A DNA stretch of 64,000 nt from Aestuariimicrobium kwangyangense DSM 21549 (GCF_000421525.1 NZ_ATXE01000001.1:1364001-1428000); one strand, 5' to 3'; counted from the first letter of the stretch, positions 50,047 to 59,604 are shown. A program made the numbers and translations. The notes: a model not told the origin generated them from the sequence alone.

Positions 50047-51261
50047 ATGACCCACAGCCACGCCCCGCACGACCTGGACGCCGACGGTGCAGAACTGTTC
50101 CACGACCACGGCGACGGCCTCCACAGTCACGGACCCGGTGGCCACAGCCACGCCGCCGACGGCCACCACCACACCAGTGTCGACCCCGGTCGGCTCCACC
50201 TGCGCGGTGTCGTACTGCCCGAAGGAGTGGAGCGCGACCTGTGGATCGTCGACGGGTTGCTCGGCTTCGAACCGGTGGCCGACGCCACCACCGTGTCCGG
50301 CCGCTGCTGGATCCTCCCCGGACTGGTCGATGCGCACTGCCACATCGGTCTCAACCACGCCGGTGCCGTCGGCAGGGACGAAGCCGAGACGCAGGCGCTG
50401 ACCGATCGGGACGCCGGCACGTTGCTCGTCCGCGATGCTGGTTCCCCGGCCGACACCCACTGGATCGACGACCGGGACGACCTGCCCCGGGTCATCCGCG
50501 CGGGGCGGCACATTGCTCGCCCCAAGCGCTACATCCGCAACTTCGCCGAGGAGGTCGACCCCGACGAGTTGGTGGCCACCGTCGAGAGACAGGTGGCCCG
50601 GGGCGACGGATGGATCAAGTTGGTCGGCGACTGGATCGACCGCGAGGTCGGTGACCTCGCTCCGCTGTGGCCCAAGGAGGTGGCGAGGCAGGCCATCAAG
50701 CGTGCCCATGAGTTGGGGGCCCGGGTGACGGCCCACTGCTTCGAGGAGCAGTCCGTGGCCGACCTCGTCGACGTCGGGATCGACGGCATCGAGCACGGCA
50801 CGGGCATCAGCGACGAGGTGATCGACCAGATGGCGGCCAGGCAGGTGGCCCTGGTGCCCACCTTGGTCAACCTGCAGAACTTTCCCGACTTCGCCGCAGC
50901 GGGGGAGGCGAAGTTCCCCACGTATGCCGCGCACATGCGCCAGTTGTTCGCCACCCGCTACGAGGTGCTCGGCAAGGCGCGCGAGGCCGGGGTGCCCATC
51001 TTCGCGGGCACGGATGCCGGTGGCCAGATGGCCCATGGTCTGATCGCCCACGAGGTGGGGCAACTGGCCCACCTGGGCGATGCGGAGTTCGCCCTGGGGG
51101 CCGCCTCATGGCGGGCCCGTCAATGGCTGGGTCGTCCGGGCATCGAGCACGGAGCCAGCGCCGATCTCGTCGTCTACGACGCCAACCCGCTCGAGGACCT
51201 GTCCGTGGTGCACCACCCCAAGCTCGTCATCCTGCGTGGCCGGGTCGTCCTGACCCGCTGA
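50047..51261 (+). CDS. amidohydrolase-superfamily protein with His-rich N-terminus
   Basis: A 404-aa metal-dependent hydrolase. LPGLVDAHCHIGL (about residues 94-106) is the HxH metal motif, the Lys in WIKLVGD may be the carboxylated metal bridge, AHCFEE and IEHGTG supply further His ligands, and FAGTDAGG gives the catalytic Asp. ADLVVYDANPLEDL marks the imidazolonepropionase/prolidase-like branch. Residues 3-43 contain about thirteen His with Asp and Gly (HSH, HDHGDGLHSH, GHHH), a likely metal-storage or metal-sensing tail. The gene usually lies between ffh and rpsP in actinobacteria, but such a tail is unusual. The substrate is unknown. Confidence 0.83.
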   Translation: MTHSHAPHDLDADGAELFHDHGDGLHSHGPGGHSHAADGHHHTSVDPGRLHLRGVVLPEGVERDLWIVDGLLGFEPVADATTVSGRCWILPGLVDAHCHIGLNHAGAVGRDEAETQALTDRDAGTLLVRDAGSPADTHWIDDRDDLPRVIRAGRHIARPKRYIRNFAEEVDPDELVATVERQVARGDGWIKLVGDWIDREVGDLAPLWPKEVARQAIKRAHELGARVTAHCFEEQSVADLVDVGIDGIEHGTGISDEVIDQMAARQVALVPTLVNLQNFPDFAAAGEAKFPTYAAHMRQLFATRYEVLGKAREAGVPIFAGTDAGGQMAHGLIAHEVGQLAHLGDAEFALGAASWRARQWLGRPGIEHGASADLVVYDANPLEDLSVVHHPKLVILRGRVVLTR

Positions 51262-51320
51262 GCGTCCATGAACGAGCCCCGAGCTGGCGAACGTCGAACC
51301 GACCGGCCGGAACGGGGCGT

Positions 51321-51371
51321 TTCGCCTGCGGGGGTGGTCCGTGGCAGAATGTCGGATGCATCTGTGCCGAC
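51321..51371 (+). promoter_or_regulatory. rpsP promoter and start-site hairpin
   Basis: TTCGCC (51321-51326), an 18-bp spacer and CAGAAT (51345-51350) parallel the rplS promoter. GTCGG (51351-51355) and CCGAC (51367-51371) can pair right at the expected 5' end. A leader of about 130 nt follows. Confidence 0.4.
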
Positions 51372-51492
51372 ATGCCCTCTCAACGTGTCGGCGCTGGACA
51401 ACCGAACCCAGAGGCGCGTGCCCCACACGTGACCGGCGGGGTTCAACCGCCCGCCGCAACCCTGCGGCTCTTCCACAGGAGACACCACACAC

Positions 51493-51927
51493 GTGGCTAC
51501 CAAGATTCGTCTGAAGCGACTCGGCAAGATCCGCTCGCCCCACTACCGCATCATCGTGATCGACTCGCGCTCCAAGCGCGACGGCAAGGCCATCGAGGAG
51601 ATCGGGCTCTACCACCCGAAGAACGACCCCTCGGTGATCCAGGTCAACTCCGAGCGTGCCCAGTACTGGCTCGGTGTCGGCGCCCAGCCCACCGAGGCCG
51701 TCGTCGCCCTGTTCAAGCGTTCGGGTGACTGGCAGCAGTTCACCGGCGAGAAGTCCGACTCCGGCATCGAGGTCGCTCCCGAGAAGAAGTCGAAGCTCGA
51801 CCTCTTCAACGCAGCCCTGGCCGAGGCCGACGGCGAGCCGAGCACCGACGCGATCTCGAAGAAGAAGGCCAAGGACGAGGCACCCGCCGAGGCCCCCGCC
51901 GCTGAGGCAGAGAACACCGAGGCCTGA
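51493..51927 (+). CDS. rpsP: 30S ribosomal protein S16
   Basis: A 144-aa protein. The first 90 residues are S16 ([39 protein letters not shown]). A lysine-containing Ala/Glu-rich extension of about 50 residues follows, as in many actinobacteria. AGGAGA lies about 10 nt before the GTG. It heads rpsP-khpA-rimM-trmD, a conserved translation group. Confidence 0.95.
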   Translation: MATKIRLKRLGKIRSPHYRIIVIDSRSKRDGKAIEEIGLYHPKNDPSVIQVNSERAQYWLGVGAQPTEAVVALFKRSGDWQQFTGEKSDSGIEVAPEKKSKLDLFNAALAEADGEPSTDAISKKKAKDEAPAEAPAAEAENTEA

Positions 51928-51929
51928 GC

Positions 51930-52184
51930 GTGCTGCAGGAAGCCCTGGAGCACCTCGTCCGCGGCATCGTCGCCAACCCCGACGACGTGCGGGTCAAGGA
52001 CAAGGAACTGCGCCGAGGTCGCATGCTCGAGGTGCGCGTGCACCCCGACGACATCGGCAAGGTGATCGGACGCCAAGGTCGCACCGCCACGGCGCTGCGC
52101 ACCGTGATCGCCGCCTTGGCGGGGCGGGACCAGGTTCGGGTCGACTTCGTCGACGTCGACCGCCGCCCCGGCTTCCGTTCCTGA
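51930..52184 (+). CDS. khpA: KH-domain RNA-binding protein KhpA
   Basis: An 84-aa single KH domain with the GxxG-type loop IGRQGRTATALRTVI. KhpA (YlqC) pairs with KhpB to bind many RNAs, and it affects cell shape in Firmicutes. GTG start, two bases after the rpsP stop. A terminator-like hairpin follows, so rpsP-khpA may end here in part of the transcripts. Confidence 0.93.
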   Translation: MLQEALEHLVRGIVANPDDVRVKDKELRRGRMLEVRVHPDDIGKVIGRQGRTATALRTVIAALAGRDQVRVDFVDVDRRPGFRS

Positions 52185-52226
52185 CCCTGCGCCGCCGACG
52201 CCGGTTGACCGGCGACCAGACCTGAC

Positions 52227-52259
52227 CGTTGCCCCGCACCCACCAGGTGCGGGGCAACG
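52227..52259. terminator. hairpin between khpA and rimM
   Basis: CGTTGCCCCGCACC (52227-52240) and GGTGCGGGGCAACG (52246-52259) form a perfect 14-bp stem with a 5-nt loop. No promoter is obvious before rimM, so read-through is likely partial. Confidence 0.75.
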
Positions 52260-52286
52260 CTCACATCCACCCCTGTTGGAGGAACC

Positions 52287-52838
52287 ATGGCCGACCTGAT
52301 CGAGGTCACCGTCGGTGCGATCGGACGCGCCCACGGCATTCGCGGTGACGTCACCATCGACGTGCGCACCGACGAGCCCGAACGGCGATTCGCCGAAGGA
52401 TCCACCCTGACGGCCACCGACCGGGAGGGCAGGCGACGTCCGTTGACGGTTGAGGACGTCCGCTGGCACTCGGGACGGCTGTTGGTGACCTTCGCCGAGG
52501 TGGCCGACCGCAGCGCCGCCGAGGCCCTGCGGGGCGCCGAGTTGTCCGTCCAAGTGCCCGCCGACGAGGTGCCCACCGACGAGGGGGAGTACTACGACCG
52601 CCAACTGGTCGGACTGCTGGCCCTCACCACCGAGGGCGACGAGATCGGACGAGTGACCCATGTCGTCCACCTGCCCGAACAGGACCTGTTGGCCATCGAC
52701 GCCGACGGCACCGAACGGCTCGTTCCCTTCGTGCTCGACCTGGTTCCCACGGTCGACCTCACCGCGGGAACGCTGAGCGTGCGCCCGATCCCCGGCTTGT
52801 TGGACGATCAGGCCGAGGTCGCCGGCGGGCAGTCATGA
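52287..52838 (+). CDS. rimM: ribosome maturation factor RimM
   Basis: A 183-aa protein that binds S19 and assists 30S head assembly. [16 protein letters not shown] is the N-terminal signature, and the PRC-barrel domain follows from about residue 96 ([10 protein letters not shown] to RPIPGLLD). GGAGGAA precedes the ATG. The stop overlaps the trmD start by four bases. Confidence 0.95.
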   Translation: MADLIEVTVGAIGRAHGIRGDVTIDVRTDEPERRFAEGSTLTATDREGRRRPLTVEDVRWHSGRLLVTFAEVADRSAAEALRGAELSVQVPADEVPTDEGEYYDRQLVGLLALTTEGDEIGRVTHVVHLPEQDLLAIDADGTERLVPFVLDLVPTVDLTAGTLSVRPIPGLLDDQAEVAGGQS

Positions 52839-53572
52839 ACCAGAACGCGCCCGTCGGACCCACCGCTGTCCAGCGGATCGACGTGGTCACGATCTTCCCC
52901 GACTACCTCGCCCCGCTGCAGCTGTCGTTGGTGGGCAAGGCGATCGGTTCGGGGCTGCTCGACCTGGGCGTGCACGACCTGCGCCAGTGGACCCACGACC
53001 GGCACCACACCACCGACGACACCCCCTACGGAGGGGGAGCCGGCATGGTGATGAAGCCCGAACCGTGGGGCGAGGCCTTCGACGCGCTGATCGACGACGA
53101 CCAACCCCCGACCGTGATCGTGCCCACCCCGTCGGGTGACCGGTTCACGCAGGCGATGGCCCAGGAACTGTCCGGCCACCCCCGGCTGCTGTTCTGCTGC
53201 GGACGCTACGAGGGCATCGACCGCCGTGTCTTCGACCACGCCTCCAGTCGGGCTCAGGTGCGAGAGATCAGCCTGGGTGACTACGTGCTCAACGGTGGCG
53301 AGGTCGCGGTGCTGGCGATGGTCGAGGCCATCGTCCGGCTGATCCCGGGGGTGATCGGCAACCCGGCGAGCCTCGACGAGGAGTCCCACTCCGAGGGCCA
53401 GGACGGTCTGCTGGAGTACCCCGTCTACACCAAGCCTGCGAGCTGGCGCGGTCTGGAGGTGCCCGAGGTGCTGATGAGCGGCCACCACGGACGAATCGCC
53501 GCGTGGCGCCGTGAACAGGCCCTCGAGCTGACCAGGCGGCGTCGTCCCGACCTGCTGGACCCCACTCAATAA
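52835..53572 (+). CDS. trmD: tRNA (guanine37-N1)-methyltransferase TrmD
   Basis: A 245-aa SPOUT methyltransferase that prevents frameshifting by making m1G37. [10 protein letters not shown] starts the fold, [12 protein letters not shown] follows, and the knot region holds [10 protein letters not shown] and [16 protein letters not shown] (about residue 146). HYTRP-type residues appear as [13 protein letters not shown] overlap with rimM. rplS, which often follows, is 5.5 kb away here because sdh and sigma-factor genes lie between. Confidence 0.95.
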   Translation: MNQNAPVGPTAVQRIDVVTIFPDYLAPLQLSLVGKAIGSGLLDLGVHDLRQWTHDRHHTTDDTPYGGGAGMVMKPEPWGEAFDALIDDDQPPTVIVPTPSGDRFTQAMAQELSGHPRLLFCCGRYEGIDRRVFDHASSRAQVREISLGDYVLNGGEVAVLAMVEAIVRLIPGVIGNPASLDEESHSEGQDGLLEYPVYTKPASWRGLEVPEVLMSGHHGRIAAWRREQALELTRRRRPDLLDPTQ

Positions 53573-53656
53573 CGAAACGTTCCAGTTGGCATATTTGCCC
53601 TAGTCGGAGCGCAACTGGCGAAATGTCACGGTTGGGCCGATTACCCGGGGGCGTCG
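53573..53656. promoter_or_regulatory. AT-richer palindromic stretch upstream of sdhC
   Basis: GGCATATTTGCC (53588-53599) is a short palindrome. CCAGTTG (53582-53588) and CAACTGG (53612-53618) form a wider inverted repeat around it. The local AT content is well above its surroundings. It lies 60-100 bp before the sdhC transcription start and could be a regulator site. Confidence 0.4.
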
Positions 53657-53657
53657 G

Positions 53658-53686
53658 TTCACTCCCGGGAGCCATGTGGCTAAGGT
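53658..53686 (+). promoter_or_regulatory. promoter of sdhCAB (leaderless)
   Basis: TTCACT (53658-53663) and TAAGGT (53681-53686) are 17 bp apart. The -10 box ends 7 nt before GTG 53694. Confidence 0.5.
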
Positions 53687-53693
53687 GCTGTGC

Positions 53694-54410
53694 GTGGCGA
53701 CAACACTGACAACTCACCAGAGAGCAGTCCGGTCCACGGTGGCAATGAAGGCCGTCATGGCCATCACTGGCTTGCTACTGGTCGGCTTCCTGCTCGCACA
53801 CATGTTCGGCAACTTCAAGATGCTCCTGCCGGATGACGGCAAGGAGTTCAACGCGTACTCCCACTGGCTGCGCGACTTCGGCTACCCGGCCATCCCGCAC
53901 ACGGTCTTCCTCTGGATCTTCCGGATCGTGCTGCTGCTCTCGGTCTTCCTGCACATGTACTCGGCCTTCAAGCTGCGCGTCCGCGCCGCTGCCAACACCG
54001 GCGGGTCGCGGTACGTGGTCAAGCGGAACATGGAGAAGAGCTACGCGGCCCGCACCATGATCTGGGGCGGCATCATCATCGTGCTGTTCGTGATCATGCA
54101 CATCCTGCAGTACACCGCCCAGGTGCTGAAGTTCGGCTACGCCTCGGGCGTGAGCACCCTCGAGCCCTATGACCGGGTTCTCGCCGGCTTCTCGCAGTGG
54201 TGGGTCGTGCTGATCTACGCCATCGCGATGGGTGCGGTGTGCATGCACCTGTGGCACGGCGTCTGGAGCGCCCTGGCGACGCTGGGTGTCCAGGTCTCGG
54301 CCGCTTCCCGCAAGGTGCTGAAGGCCGTCGCGTACGTGATCTCCGTGGGCCTGTTCCTGGGCTTCATGATTCCGCCGGTGCTGATCCTGTTCGAGGTGAT
54401 TGGAAAATGA
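53694..54410 (+). CDS. sdhC: succinate dehydrogenase cytochrome b subunit (type B)
   Basis: A 238-aa membrane anchor with five hydrophobic helices and conserved His that should bind two b hemes ([26 protein letters not shown]). This is the single-subunit, five-helix type B found in actinobacteria and Bacillus, which exchanges electrons with menaquinone. GTG 53694 was chosen because a -10 box ends 7 nt before it; another GTG six codons earlier lies inside that promoter. It overlaps sdhA. Confidence 0.93.
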   Translation: MATTLTTHQRAVRSTVAMKAVMAITGLLLVGFLLAHMFGNFKMLLPDDGKEFNAYSHWLRDFGYPAIPHTVFLWIFRIVLLLSVFLHMYSAFKLRVRAAANTGGSRYVVKRNMEKSYAARTMIWGGIIIVLFVIMHILQYTAQVLKFGYASGVSTLEPYDRVLAGFSQWWVVLIYAIAMGAVCMHLWHGVWSALATLGVQVSAASRKVLKAVAYVISVGLFLGFMIPPVLILFEVIGK

Positions 54411-56500
54411 GCGAACTTCCCCAGACCGAGGCCCAGACCCTGGTCGAGGCCGATGCCGAATCGATGACCCCCGAGACGGGATCGCAGTCGTCACCCGACT
54501 CCGCTGCCCCGGCGGCCACCGACTACTGGACGCAGGGCGACGACATCGCCGACACCAAGGCCGACCTGAGCCAGCCCATCGACAAGATGTGGGAGGCGCG
54601 CAAGTTCTCGGCCAAGCTGGTCAACCCCGCCAACCGTCGCAAGTTGACGGTCATCATCGTGGGCACCGGCCTCGCCGGTGGTGCAGCGGCGGCCACCCTG
54701 GGTGAGGCGGGCTACAACGTCCTCAACTTCTGCTACCAGGACAGCCCCCGACGTGCCCACTCGATCGCTGCCCAGGGTGGCATCAATGCGGCCAAGAACT
54801 ACCGCAACGACGGCGACTCGGTGCACCGTCTCTTCTACGACACCGTCAAGGGCGGCGACTACCGCTCCCGCGAGACCAATGTGCACCGCCTCGCCGAGGT
54901 GAGCGCCAACATCATCGACCAGTGCGTGGCCCAGGGTGTCCCCTTCGCCCGCGAGTACGGCGGTCTGCTCGACACCCGCTCGTTCGGTGGCGTTCAGGTG
55001 CAGCGCACGTTCTACGCCCGCGGCCAGACCGGTCAGCAGTTGCTGATCGGCGCCTACCAGGCCCTCGAGCGTCAGGTCGCGGCGGGCACCGTCAAGATGC
55101 ACACCCGCCACGAGATGGTCGAACTGATCGTGGTCGACGGTCGTGCCCGTGGCATCGTCACCCGTGACATGGTCACCGGCCGCATCGAGGCCCACTACGC
55201 CGATGCCGTGGTGCTCGCCACCGGTGGCTACGGCAACGTGTTCTTCCTGTCGACCAACGCCATGGGCTGCAACGTGACCGCCTCCTGGCGGGCCCACCGC
55301 AAGGGTGCGTACTTCGCGAACCCGTGCTACACGCAGATCCACCCCACCTGCATCCCGGTGCACGGCGAGACCCAGTCGAAGCTGACGCTGATGTCTGAGT
55401 CGCTGCGCAATGACGGACGCATCTGGGTGCCCAAGAAGGCCGAGGACTGCGCCAAGGACCCCCGCGAGATTCCTGAGGAGGATCGCGACTACTACCTGGA
55501 GCGCATCTACCCCAGCTTCGGGAACCTGGTGCCTCGTGACATCGCTTCCCGGCAGGCGAAGTACATGTGTGACGAGGGACGAGGAGTGGGCCCTGCGGTC
55601 AAGGAGCGTGACCACGACGGCAACGAGCGCGAGATGCGTCGCGGTGTCTACCTCGACTTCGCCGAGGCCATCGGACGACTCGGCAAGGACGCCGTCGAGA
55701 AGAAGTACGGCAACCTCTTCGACATGTACGCCCAGATCACCGGTGAGAACCCCTACGAGATGCCGATGCGCATCTACCCGGCGGTTCACTACACCATGGG
55801 CGGACTGTGGGTCGACTACGACCTGCAGTCGTCGATCACGGGTCTGTACGTGGCCGGGGAGGCCAACTTCTCCGACCACGGGGCGAACCGCCTCGGCGCG
55901 TCGGCGCTGATGCAGGGGCTGGCCGACGGTTACTTCGTCCTGCCCAACACCATCAACGACTACCTGGCGGGCGCACCGTTCGACAAGATCGACGACTCCC
56001 ACCCGGCCGCCGCTGAGGCCCTTGCCGCAGCGAAGGGTCGCATCGAGAAGTTGCTGTCGATCAACGGCACCCGCACCGTGGACTCCCTGCACAAGGAACT
56101 CGGCACCATCATGTGGGAGTACTGCGGCATGGAGCGTTGGGAGGACGGCCTGAAGACGGCGATCGAGAAGATCCGCGCCCTCAAGCAGGAGTTCTGGACC
56201 AACGTCAAGGTCACCGGGGTGAACGAGGACTTCAACCAGACCCTCGAACGTGCCGGTCGTCTCGCCGACTTCCTCGAGCTCGGCGAGCTGATGTGCATCG
56301 ACGCCCTGCACCGTCGCGAATCGTGTGGCGGACACTTCCGTGGCGAGAGCCAGACGGAGGACGGCGAGGCTCTGCGACACGACGACGAGTACCTCTACGT
56401 CGGCGCCTGGGAATGGGGCGGTGAGGCCAGCAAGCCCGTCCTGCACAAGGAACCTCTGGTCTACGAGGCCATCGAGCTCAAGCAACGGAGTTACAAGTGA
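54407..56500 (+). CDS. sdhA: succinate dehydrogenase / fumarate reductase flavoprotein subunit
   Basis: A 697-aa flavoprotein. After an acidic N-terminal extension of about 60 residues come the FAD loop [11 protein letters not shown] (about residue 84) and [15 protein letters not shown], whose His (about 118) binds FAD covalently. [24 protein letters not shown] and the catalytic Arg region follow. The length fits the type B enzyme. ATG overlaps the sdhC stop, and the sdhB GTG overlaps its stop. Confidence 0.95.
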   Translation: MSELPQTEAQTLVEADAESMTPETGSQSSPDSAAPAATDYWTQGDDIADTKADLSQPIDKMWEARKFSAKLVNPANRRKLTVIIVGTGLAGGAAAATLGEAGYNVLNFCYQDSPRRAHSIAAQGGINAAKNYRNDGDSVHRLFYDTVKGGDYRSRETNVHRLAEVSANIIDQCVAQGVPFAREYGGLLDTRSFGGVQVQRTFYARGQTGQQLLIGAYQALERQVAAGTVKMHTRHEMVELIVVDGRARGIVTRDMVTGRIEAHYADAVVLATGGYGNVFFLSTNAMGCNVTASWRAHRKGAYFANPCYTQIHPTCIPVHGETQSKLTLMSESLRNDGRIWVPKKAEDCAKDPREIPEEDRDYYLERIYPSFGNLVPRDIASRQAKYMCDEGRGVGPAVKERDHDGNEREMRRGVYLDFAEAIGRLGKDAVEKKYGNLFDMYAQITGENPYEMPMRIYPAVHYTMGGLWVDYDLQSSITGLYVAGEANFSDHGANRLGASALMQGLADGYFVLPNTINDYLAGAPFDKIDDSHPAAAEALAAAKGRIEKLLSINGTRTVDSLHKELGTIMWEYCGMERWEDGLKTAIEKIRALKQEFWTNVKVTGVNEDFNQTLERAGRLADFLELGELMCIDALHRRESCGGHFRGESQTEDGEALRHDDEYLYVGAWEWGGEASKPVLHKEPLVYEAIELKQRSYK

Positions 56501-57252
56501 AGGTCACACTGCGTATCTGGCGTCAGGCCAAGGCCGACGCACCCGGCGGCATGGTCACCTATCCGCTCGACGGGGTCAGTCAGGACATGTCGTTCCTCGA
56601 GATGCTCGACCTGTTGAACGAGCACCTGACCGAGCGTGGCGAGGAGCCCGTGGCCTTCGACCACGACTGCCGTGAGGGCATCTGCGGGATGTGTGGGGTC
56701 GTGATCAACGGCCTCGCCCACGGTGGCCAGCACACCACCACCTGCCAGCTGCACATGCGCTCGTTCGCCGACGGGGCCACCATCGACATCGAGCCCTGGA
56801 AGGCGGGGGCCTTCCCCGTCATCAAGGACCTGGTCGTCGACCGGTCGGCCTTCGACCGGATCATCCAGGCCGGGGGGTTCATCTCCGCCAACACCGGATC
56901 GGCGCCGGAGGCCCACTCGGTGCCGGCTCCGAAGCGGCAGGCGGACCTCGCCTTCGACAACGCCACCTGCATTGGCTGCGGCGCCTGTGTGGCGGCGTGC
57001 CCCAACGGCTCGGCGATGTTGTTCACCTCGGCGAAGATCACCCACCTGGCGATGCTGCCGCAGGGCCAGCCGGAGCGTTACTCGCGCGTCAAGTCGATGG
57101 TGGCCCAGCACGACGAAGAGGGTTTCGGCGGCTGCACCAACATCGGTGAGTGCGCCCAGGTCTGCCCCAAGGGCATCCCCCTGGAGTCGATCAGCCAGTT
57201 GAACCGTGACCTGATCGCCTCGCTCTTCAAGGGCGACGGCAAGCAGGGCTGA
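56497..57252 (+). CDS. sdhB: succinate dehydrogenase iron-sulfur subunit
   Basis: A 251-aa protein with three Fe-S clusters: the plant-type [2Fe-2S] site [10 protein letters not shown] (about 57) with a later Cys, the [12 protein letters not shown] site (about 158) for [4Fe-4S], and [10 protein letters not shown] (about 218) completing the [3Fe-4S] region. It passes electrons from FADH2 to the hemes of SdhC. GTG start overlapping sdhA. A 21-bp hairpin ends the operon. Confidence 0.95.
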   Translation: MKVTLRIWRQAKADAPGGMVTYPLDGVSQDMSFLEMLDLLNEHLTERGEEPVAFDHDCREGICGMCGVVINGLAHGGQHTTTCQLHMRSFADGATIDIEPWKAGAFPVIKDLVVDRSAFDRIIQAGGFISANTGSAPEAHSVPAPKRQADLAFDNATCIGCGACVAACPNGSAMLFTSAKITHLAMLPQGQPERYSRVKSMVAQHDEEGFGGCTNIGECAQVCPKGIPLESISQLNRDLIASLFKGDGKQG

Positions 57253-57271
57253 GCCAGAACCCCAGCGCGTC

Positions 57272-57317
57272 ACGACAGGTCCCCGGCACCGAGGCATCGG
57301 TGCCGGGGATCTGTCGT
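57272..57317. terminator. sdh operon terminator
   Basis: ACGACAGGTCCCCGGCACCGA (57272-57292) pairs with 57297-57317 over 21 bp with a single G:T and a 4-nt loop. It may also serve the converging minus-strand gene. Confidence 0.85.
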
Positions 57318-57354
57318 CCTGTGTGGTGGAGACCCTCGTGGGTGCTGCTCCGGC

Positions 57355-58308
57355 TCAGGAGTTGAGCCGCTGGACGATGGTGTCGAGATGCTGCGCGGTC
57401 TGCACCAGAGGCAGGTCGGGATTGTCGGCGTGCATGGCCGGTCCGACCGCGTTGTAGTCCATCCCCACCACGAACTGCCCGATGATCAGCACGCGGTTGC
57501 CTGAGACGACCACGAGGATGCCGTTGAACAGACCGTCCTGACCGTCCTTGCGGAGCATCTGCACCGAGAAGTCGACGCGTGCACCGGCGACCGTGGTGGT
57601 CTTCTCGTTCTCCGCAGTGGCCGCCGCCCCGCCGTAGCCGTGGACGCGACTGGCGCAGGTGGTGTTCCAGGAGCGGATCGTGTCGGCCAGTTGGGTGGCA
57701 CTGGCGGCGGAGTCCATCTGCAGCAGGTGTGCGCGGCTGAACGTGCCGCCTTGGGGGAGGGTGAAGATCGCAGACTTGGACGACACGATGCCGGGCTGCT
57801 GGGCCAGGCCGTCCTCGCAGATCCAGAAGGTCTGCTCCTCCGATGCCGTGGACAGGCCGTCGGTGATGAACGGCTTCGGTACGTCACCGGGCTTCTGCAG
57901 GTAGATCTCGGCGTTGGTCGGCAGGTTGGCCACCGTGATCGGGTCGCTGATCCCGGCCGTGTCCGGGCCGGTCGGGCTGCTCGCGGTGGACGAGGGCGTG
58001 CGATCTCCGGTGGGCGTGGGGGACGTCGAGGGAGATTGGCTGGAGCTGGTGCTGGGTACTGGTGCGCTGGGTGTGCCGGCGATGTCGGGTCCGGATCGGG
58101 GCATCCCCCCGGTTCCGAGCACGACACCGACCCCGGTGAGAGCAGCCAGGCTCAGGGTCGCCCCCGCGATCGTCACGCGTCGGGTGAGGCGGCGACGATC
58201 GCCCAGACGTCGGATCTGGTCGGGTGCAAGCATGGGAACCCCTCGGGTGTCTCGTGAGAAGGAACTCCAGGCCTGGTCCAGATCGGGCTTCGGGTGGATG
58301 TCAGGCAT
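57355..58308 (-). CDS. membrane protein partner of the ECF sigma factor (putative anti-sigma/sensor)
   Basis: A 317-aa protein. Residues 1-45 are cytoplasmic and basic (LDQAWSSFSRDTRG, LGDRRRLTRR). One membrane helix (about 48-70) is followed by a Ser/Thr/Pro-rich linker (about 75-120) and an extracytoplasmic domain of 190 residues with paired Cys (FWICED, NTTCAS) and a final hydrophobic repeat. No zinc-binding anti-sigma HxxxCxxC motif is seen, so it is not a standard ZAS anti-sigma factor. Its ATG overlaps the sigma gene by eight bases, which argues for a stoichiometric partner. The function is inferred from context. Confidence 0.6.
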   Translation of the reverse strand: MPDIHPKPDLDQAWSSFSRDTRGVPMLAPDQIRRLGDRRRLTRRVTIAGATLSLAALTGVGVVLGTGGMPRSGPDIAGTPSAPVPSTSSSQSPSTSPTPTGDRTPSSTASSPTGPDTAGISDPITVANLPTNAEIYLQKPGDVPKPFITDGLSTASEEQTFWICEDGLAQQPGIVSSKSAIFTLPQGGTFSRAHLLQMDSAASATQLADTIRSWNTTCASRVHGYGGAAATAENEKTTTVAGARVDFSVQMLRKDGQDGLFNGILVVVSGNRVLIIGQFVVGMDYNAVGPAMHADNPDLPLVQTAQHLDTIVQRLNS

Positions 58309-58795
58309 GACGGACCTCCAGATCATCGGAGAGCAGACGGGCCAGGGCGGCTCGTCCGCGTGACAACCGGGCCTTGACGGTCCCGGTTGGTGAGCCGACC
58401 TCGTCGGCGATCTCGGCGACGCTGAGGTCGCACAGGTGATGCAGCACGATGACTCGTCGCTGATCGGAGGGGAGTTGGTCGAGCGCCCGATCCAGGGCGA
58501 TGCGGGTGGGATCGGGTGCGGAGTGGTGCTGCTGGGGCTCGAGGGCCCGGTCGGGTTGACGGAAGGCGCGGCGCGCCTTCCGCCAGCGGGAGACCGCCAG
58601 CCGATAGGCAGTGGTGCGTACCCACGCCTCGGGACTCTGCGCGGCGTCGAGCTGCTTGCGGTGGTCCCAAGCCCGGATGAACGCCTCCTGCACGCAGTCC
58701 TGTGCCTCGGCCAGGTTGCCGCACATCGCGTAGATGTGGGCGACCACCCGGGAGAAGGAACTCTGGTAGAAGGCGTCGAATGTCTGTTCGTCCAT
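58301..58795 (-). CDS. ECF RNA polymerase sigma factor (SigE-family type)
   Basis: A 164-aa ECF sigma factor. Region 2 includes FDAFYQSSFSRVVAHIY and AQDCVQEAFIRAW (about residues 5-45). Region 4 has ALDQLPSDQRRVIVLHHLCDLSVAEIADEVGSPTGTVKARLSRGRAALARLL (about 104-155), the -35-binding helix-turn-helix. The length and the short region 2-4 linker fit the small SigE-like group of actinobacteria. ATG (58793-58795) follows GGAGG by 10 nt; an in-frame GTG four codons earlier is possible. Its own promoter was not identified; rplS diverges from it. Confidence 0.88.
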   Translation of the reverse strand: MDEQTFDAFYQSSFSRVVAHIYAMCGNLAEAQDCVQEAFIRAWDHRKQLDAAQSPEAWVRTTAYRLAVSRWRKARRAFRQPDRALEPQQHHSAPDPTRIALDRALDQLPSDQRRVIVLHHLCDLSVAEIADEVGSPTGTVKARLSRGRAALARLLSDDLEVRHA

Positions 58796-58934
58796 GCCCC
58801 TCGCCACCTCCTTCCAGACGGTTCGATGGTGTTCTGCGGCTCGTCACTGTGAGTACGCACCCCGCCGCGATCTGGTTGCACCCGATTGCGGCTGTTCTGG
58901 ATCCGGGGCGGTCGCCGACCGGATCGTCGCCCAA

Positions 58935-58979
58935 TTCGCGCCCGGGTGGCCAGCATGGCAGAATGGGCAGCTGTTGCCC
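58935..58979 (+). promoter_or_regulatory. rplS promoter and start-site hairpin
   Basis: TTCGCG (58935-58940), an 18-bp spacer and CAGAAT (58959-58964) match the rpsP promoter layout, including the shared TGGCAGAATG. GGGCA (58965-58969) and TGCCC (58975-58979) can pair at the predicted 5' end. About 100 nt of leader precede rplS. Confidence 0.4.
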
Positions 58980-59074
58980 GTGCTGCGGCTCCTGCCATGG
59001 GGGGATCGTCCGAGGTCAGGCAACCATCCATCGAACTTTTCACGGGTGACCCATGGCACCGGCGAGGAAACAAC

Positions 59075-59425
59075 ATGAGCCAGCTGATCGATCAGATTGA
59101 CCAGTCGTCCCTGCGTGACGACATCCCCACCTTCCGCCCTGGCGACTCGGTGAAGGTGCACGTGAAGGTCATCGAGGGCACCCGCTCCCGTGTGCAGGTC
59201 TTCGCCGGCGTGGTCATCTCGCGCACCGGTGGCGGCGTTCGCGAGTCGTTCACCGTCCGCAAGGTCTCCTTCGGCACCGGCGTCGAGCGCACCTTCCCGC
59301 TGCACTCGCCGATCATCGAGAAGATCGAGGTCGAGCGCCACGGTGACGTGCGTCGCGCCAAGCTGTACTACCTGCGCGGACTGCGCGGCAAGGCCGCCAA
59401 GATCAAGGAGAAGCGCGACGCCTGA
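59075..59425 (+). CDS. rplS: 50S ribosomal protein L19
   Basis: A 116-aa protein: [50 protein letters not shown] and [18 protein letters not shown] are the L19 stretches in order. GAGGAAAC gives the ribosome-binding site. It has its own promoter and a terminator hairpin 15 bases after the stop. lepB-rnhB follow as usual. Confidence 0.96.
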   Translation: MSQLIDQIDQSSLRDDIPTFRPGDSVKVHVKVIEGTRSRVQVFAGVVISRTGGGVRESFTVRKVSFGTGVERTFPLHSPIIEKIEVERHGDVRRAKLYYLRGLRGKAAKIKEKRDA

Positions 59426-59440
59426 GTCGGCTTCCCGTTG

Positions 59441-59473
59441 AACGTCCCGGTCCCCCTGGGGGGCCGGGACGTT
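59441..59473. terminator. rplS terminator
   Basis: AACGTCCCGG (59441-59450) pairs with CCGGGACGTT (59464-59473), and the stem continues inward with further G:C pairs to about 14 bp. It ends in TT before CTGCG. Confidence 0.8.
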
Positions 59474-59551
59474 CTGCGTCCGGGGTCGGCACGAGTCCCA
59501 CTGTCGGGGGCGTCGACCGTCGGCACCGAGGAGGTGTCGGTCGTGGGCCTC

Positions 59552-59557
59552 TAGGAT
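59552..59557 (+). promoter_or_regulatory. -10 box of lepB
   Basis: TAGGAT lies 47 nt before the lepB GTG; GAGGAG near 59596 is the ribosome-binding site. Confidence 0.4.
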
Positions 59558-59604
59558 GGGGAAGCCACGAGGCGCCACCGTGCCTCATCGTCCGAGGAGC
59601 CCGC

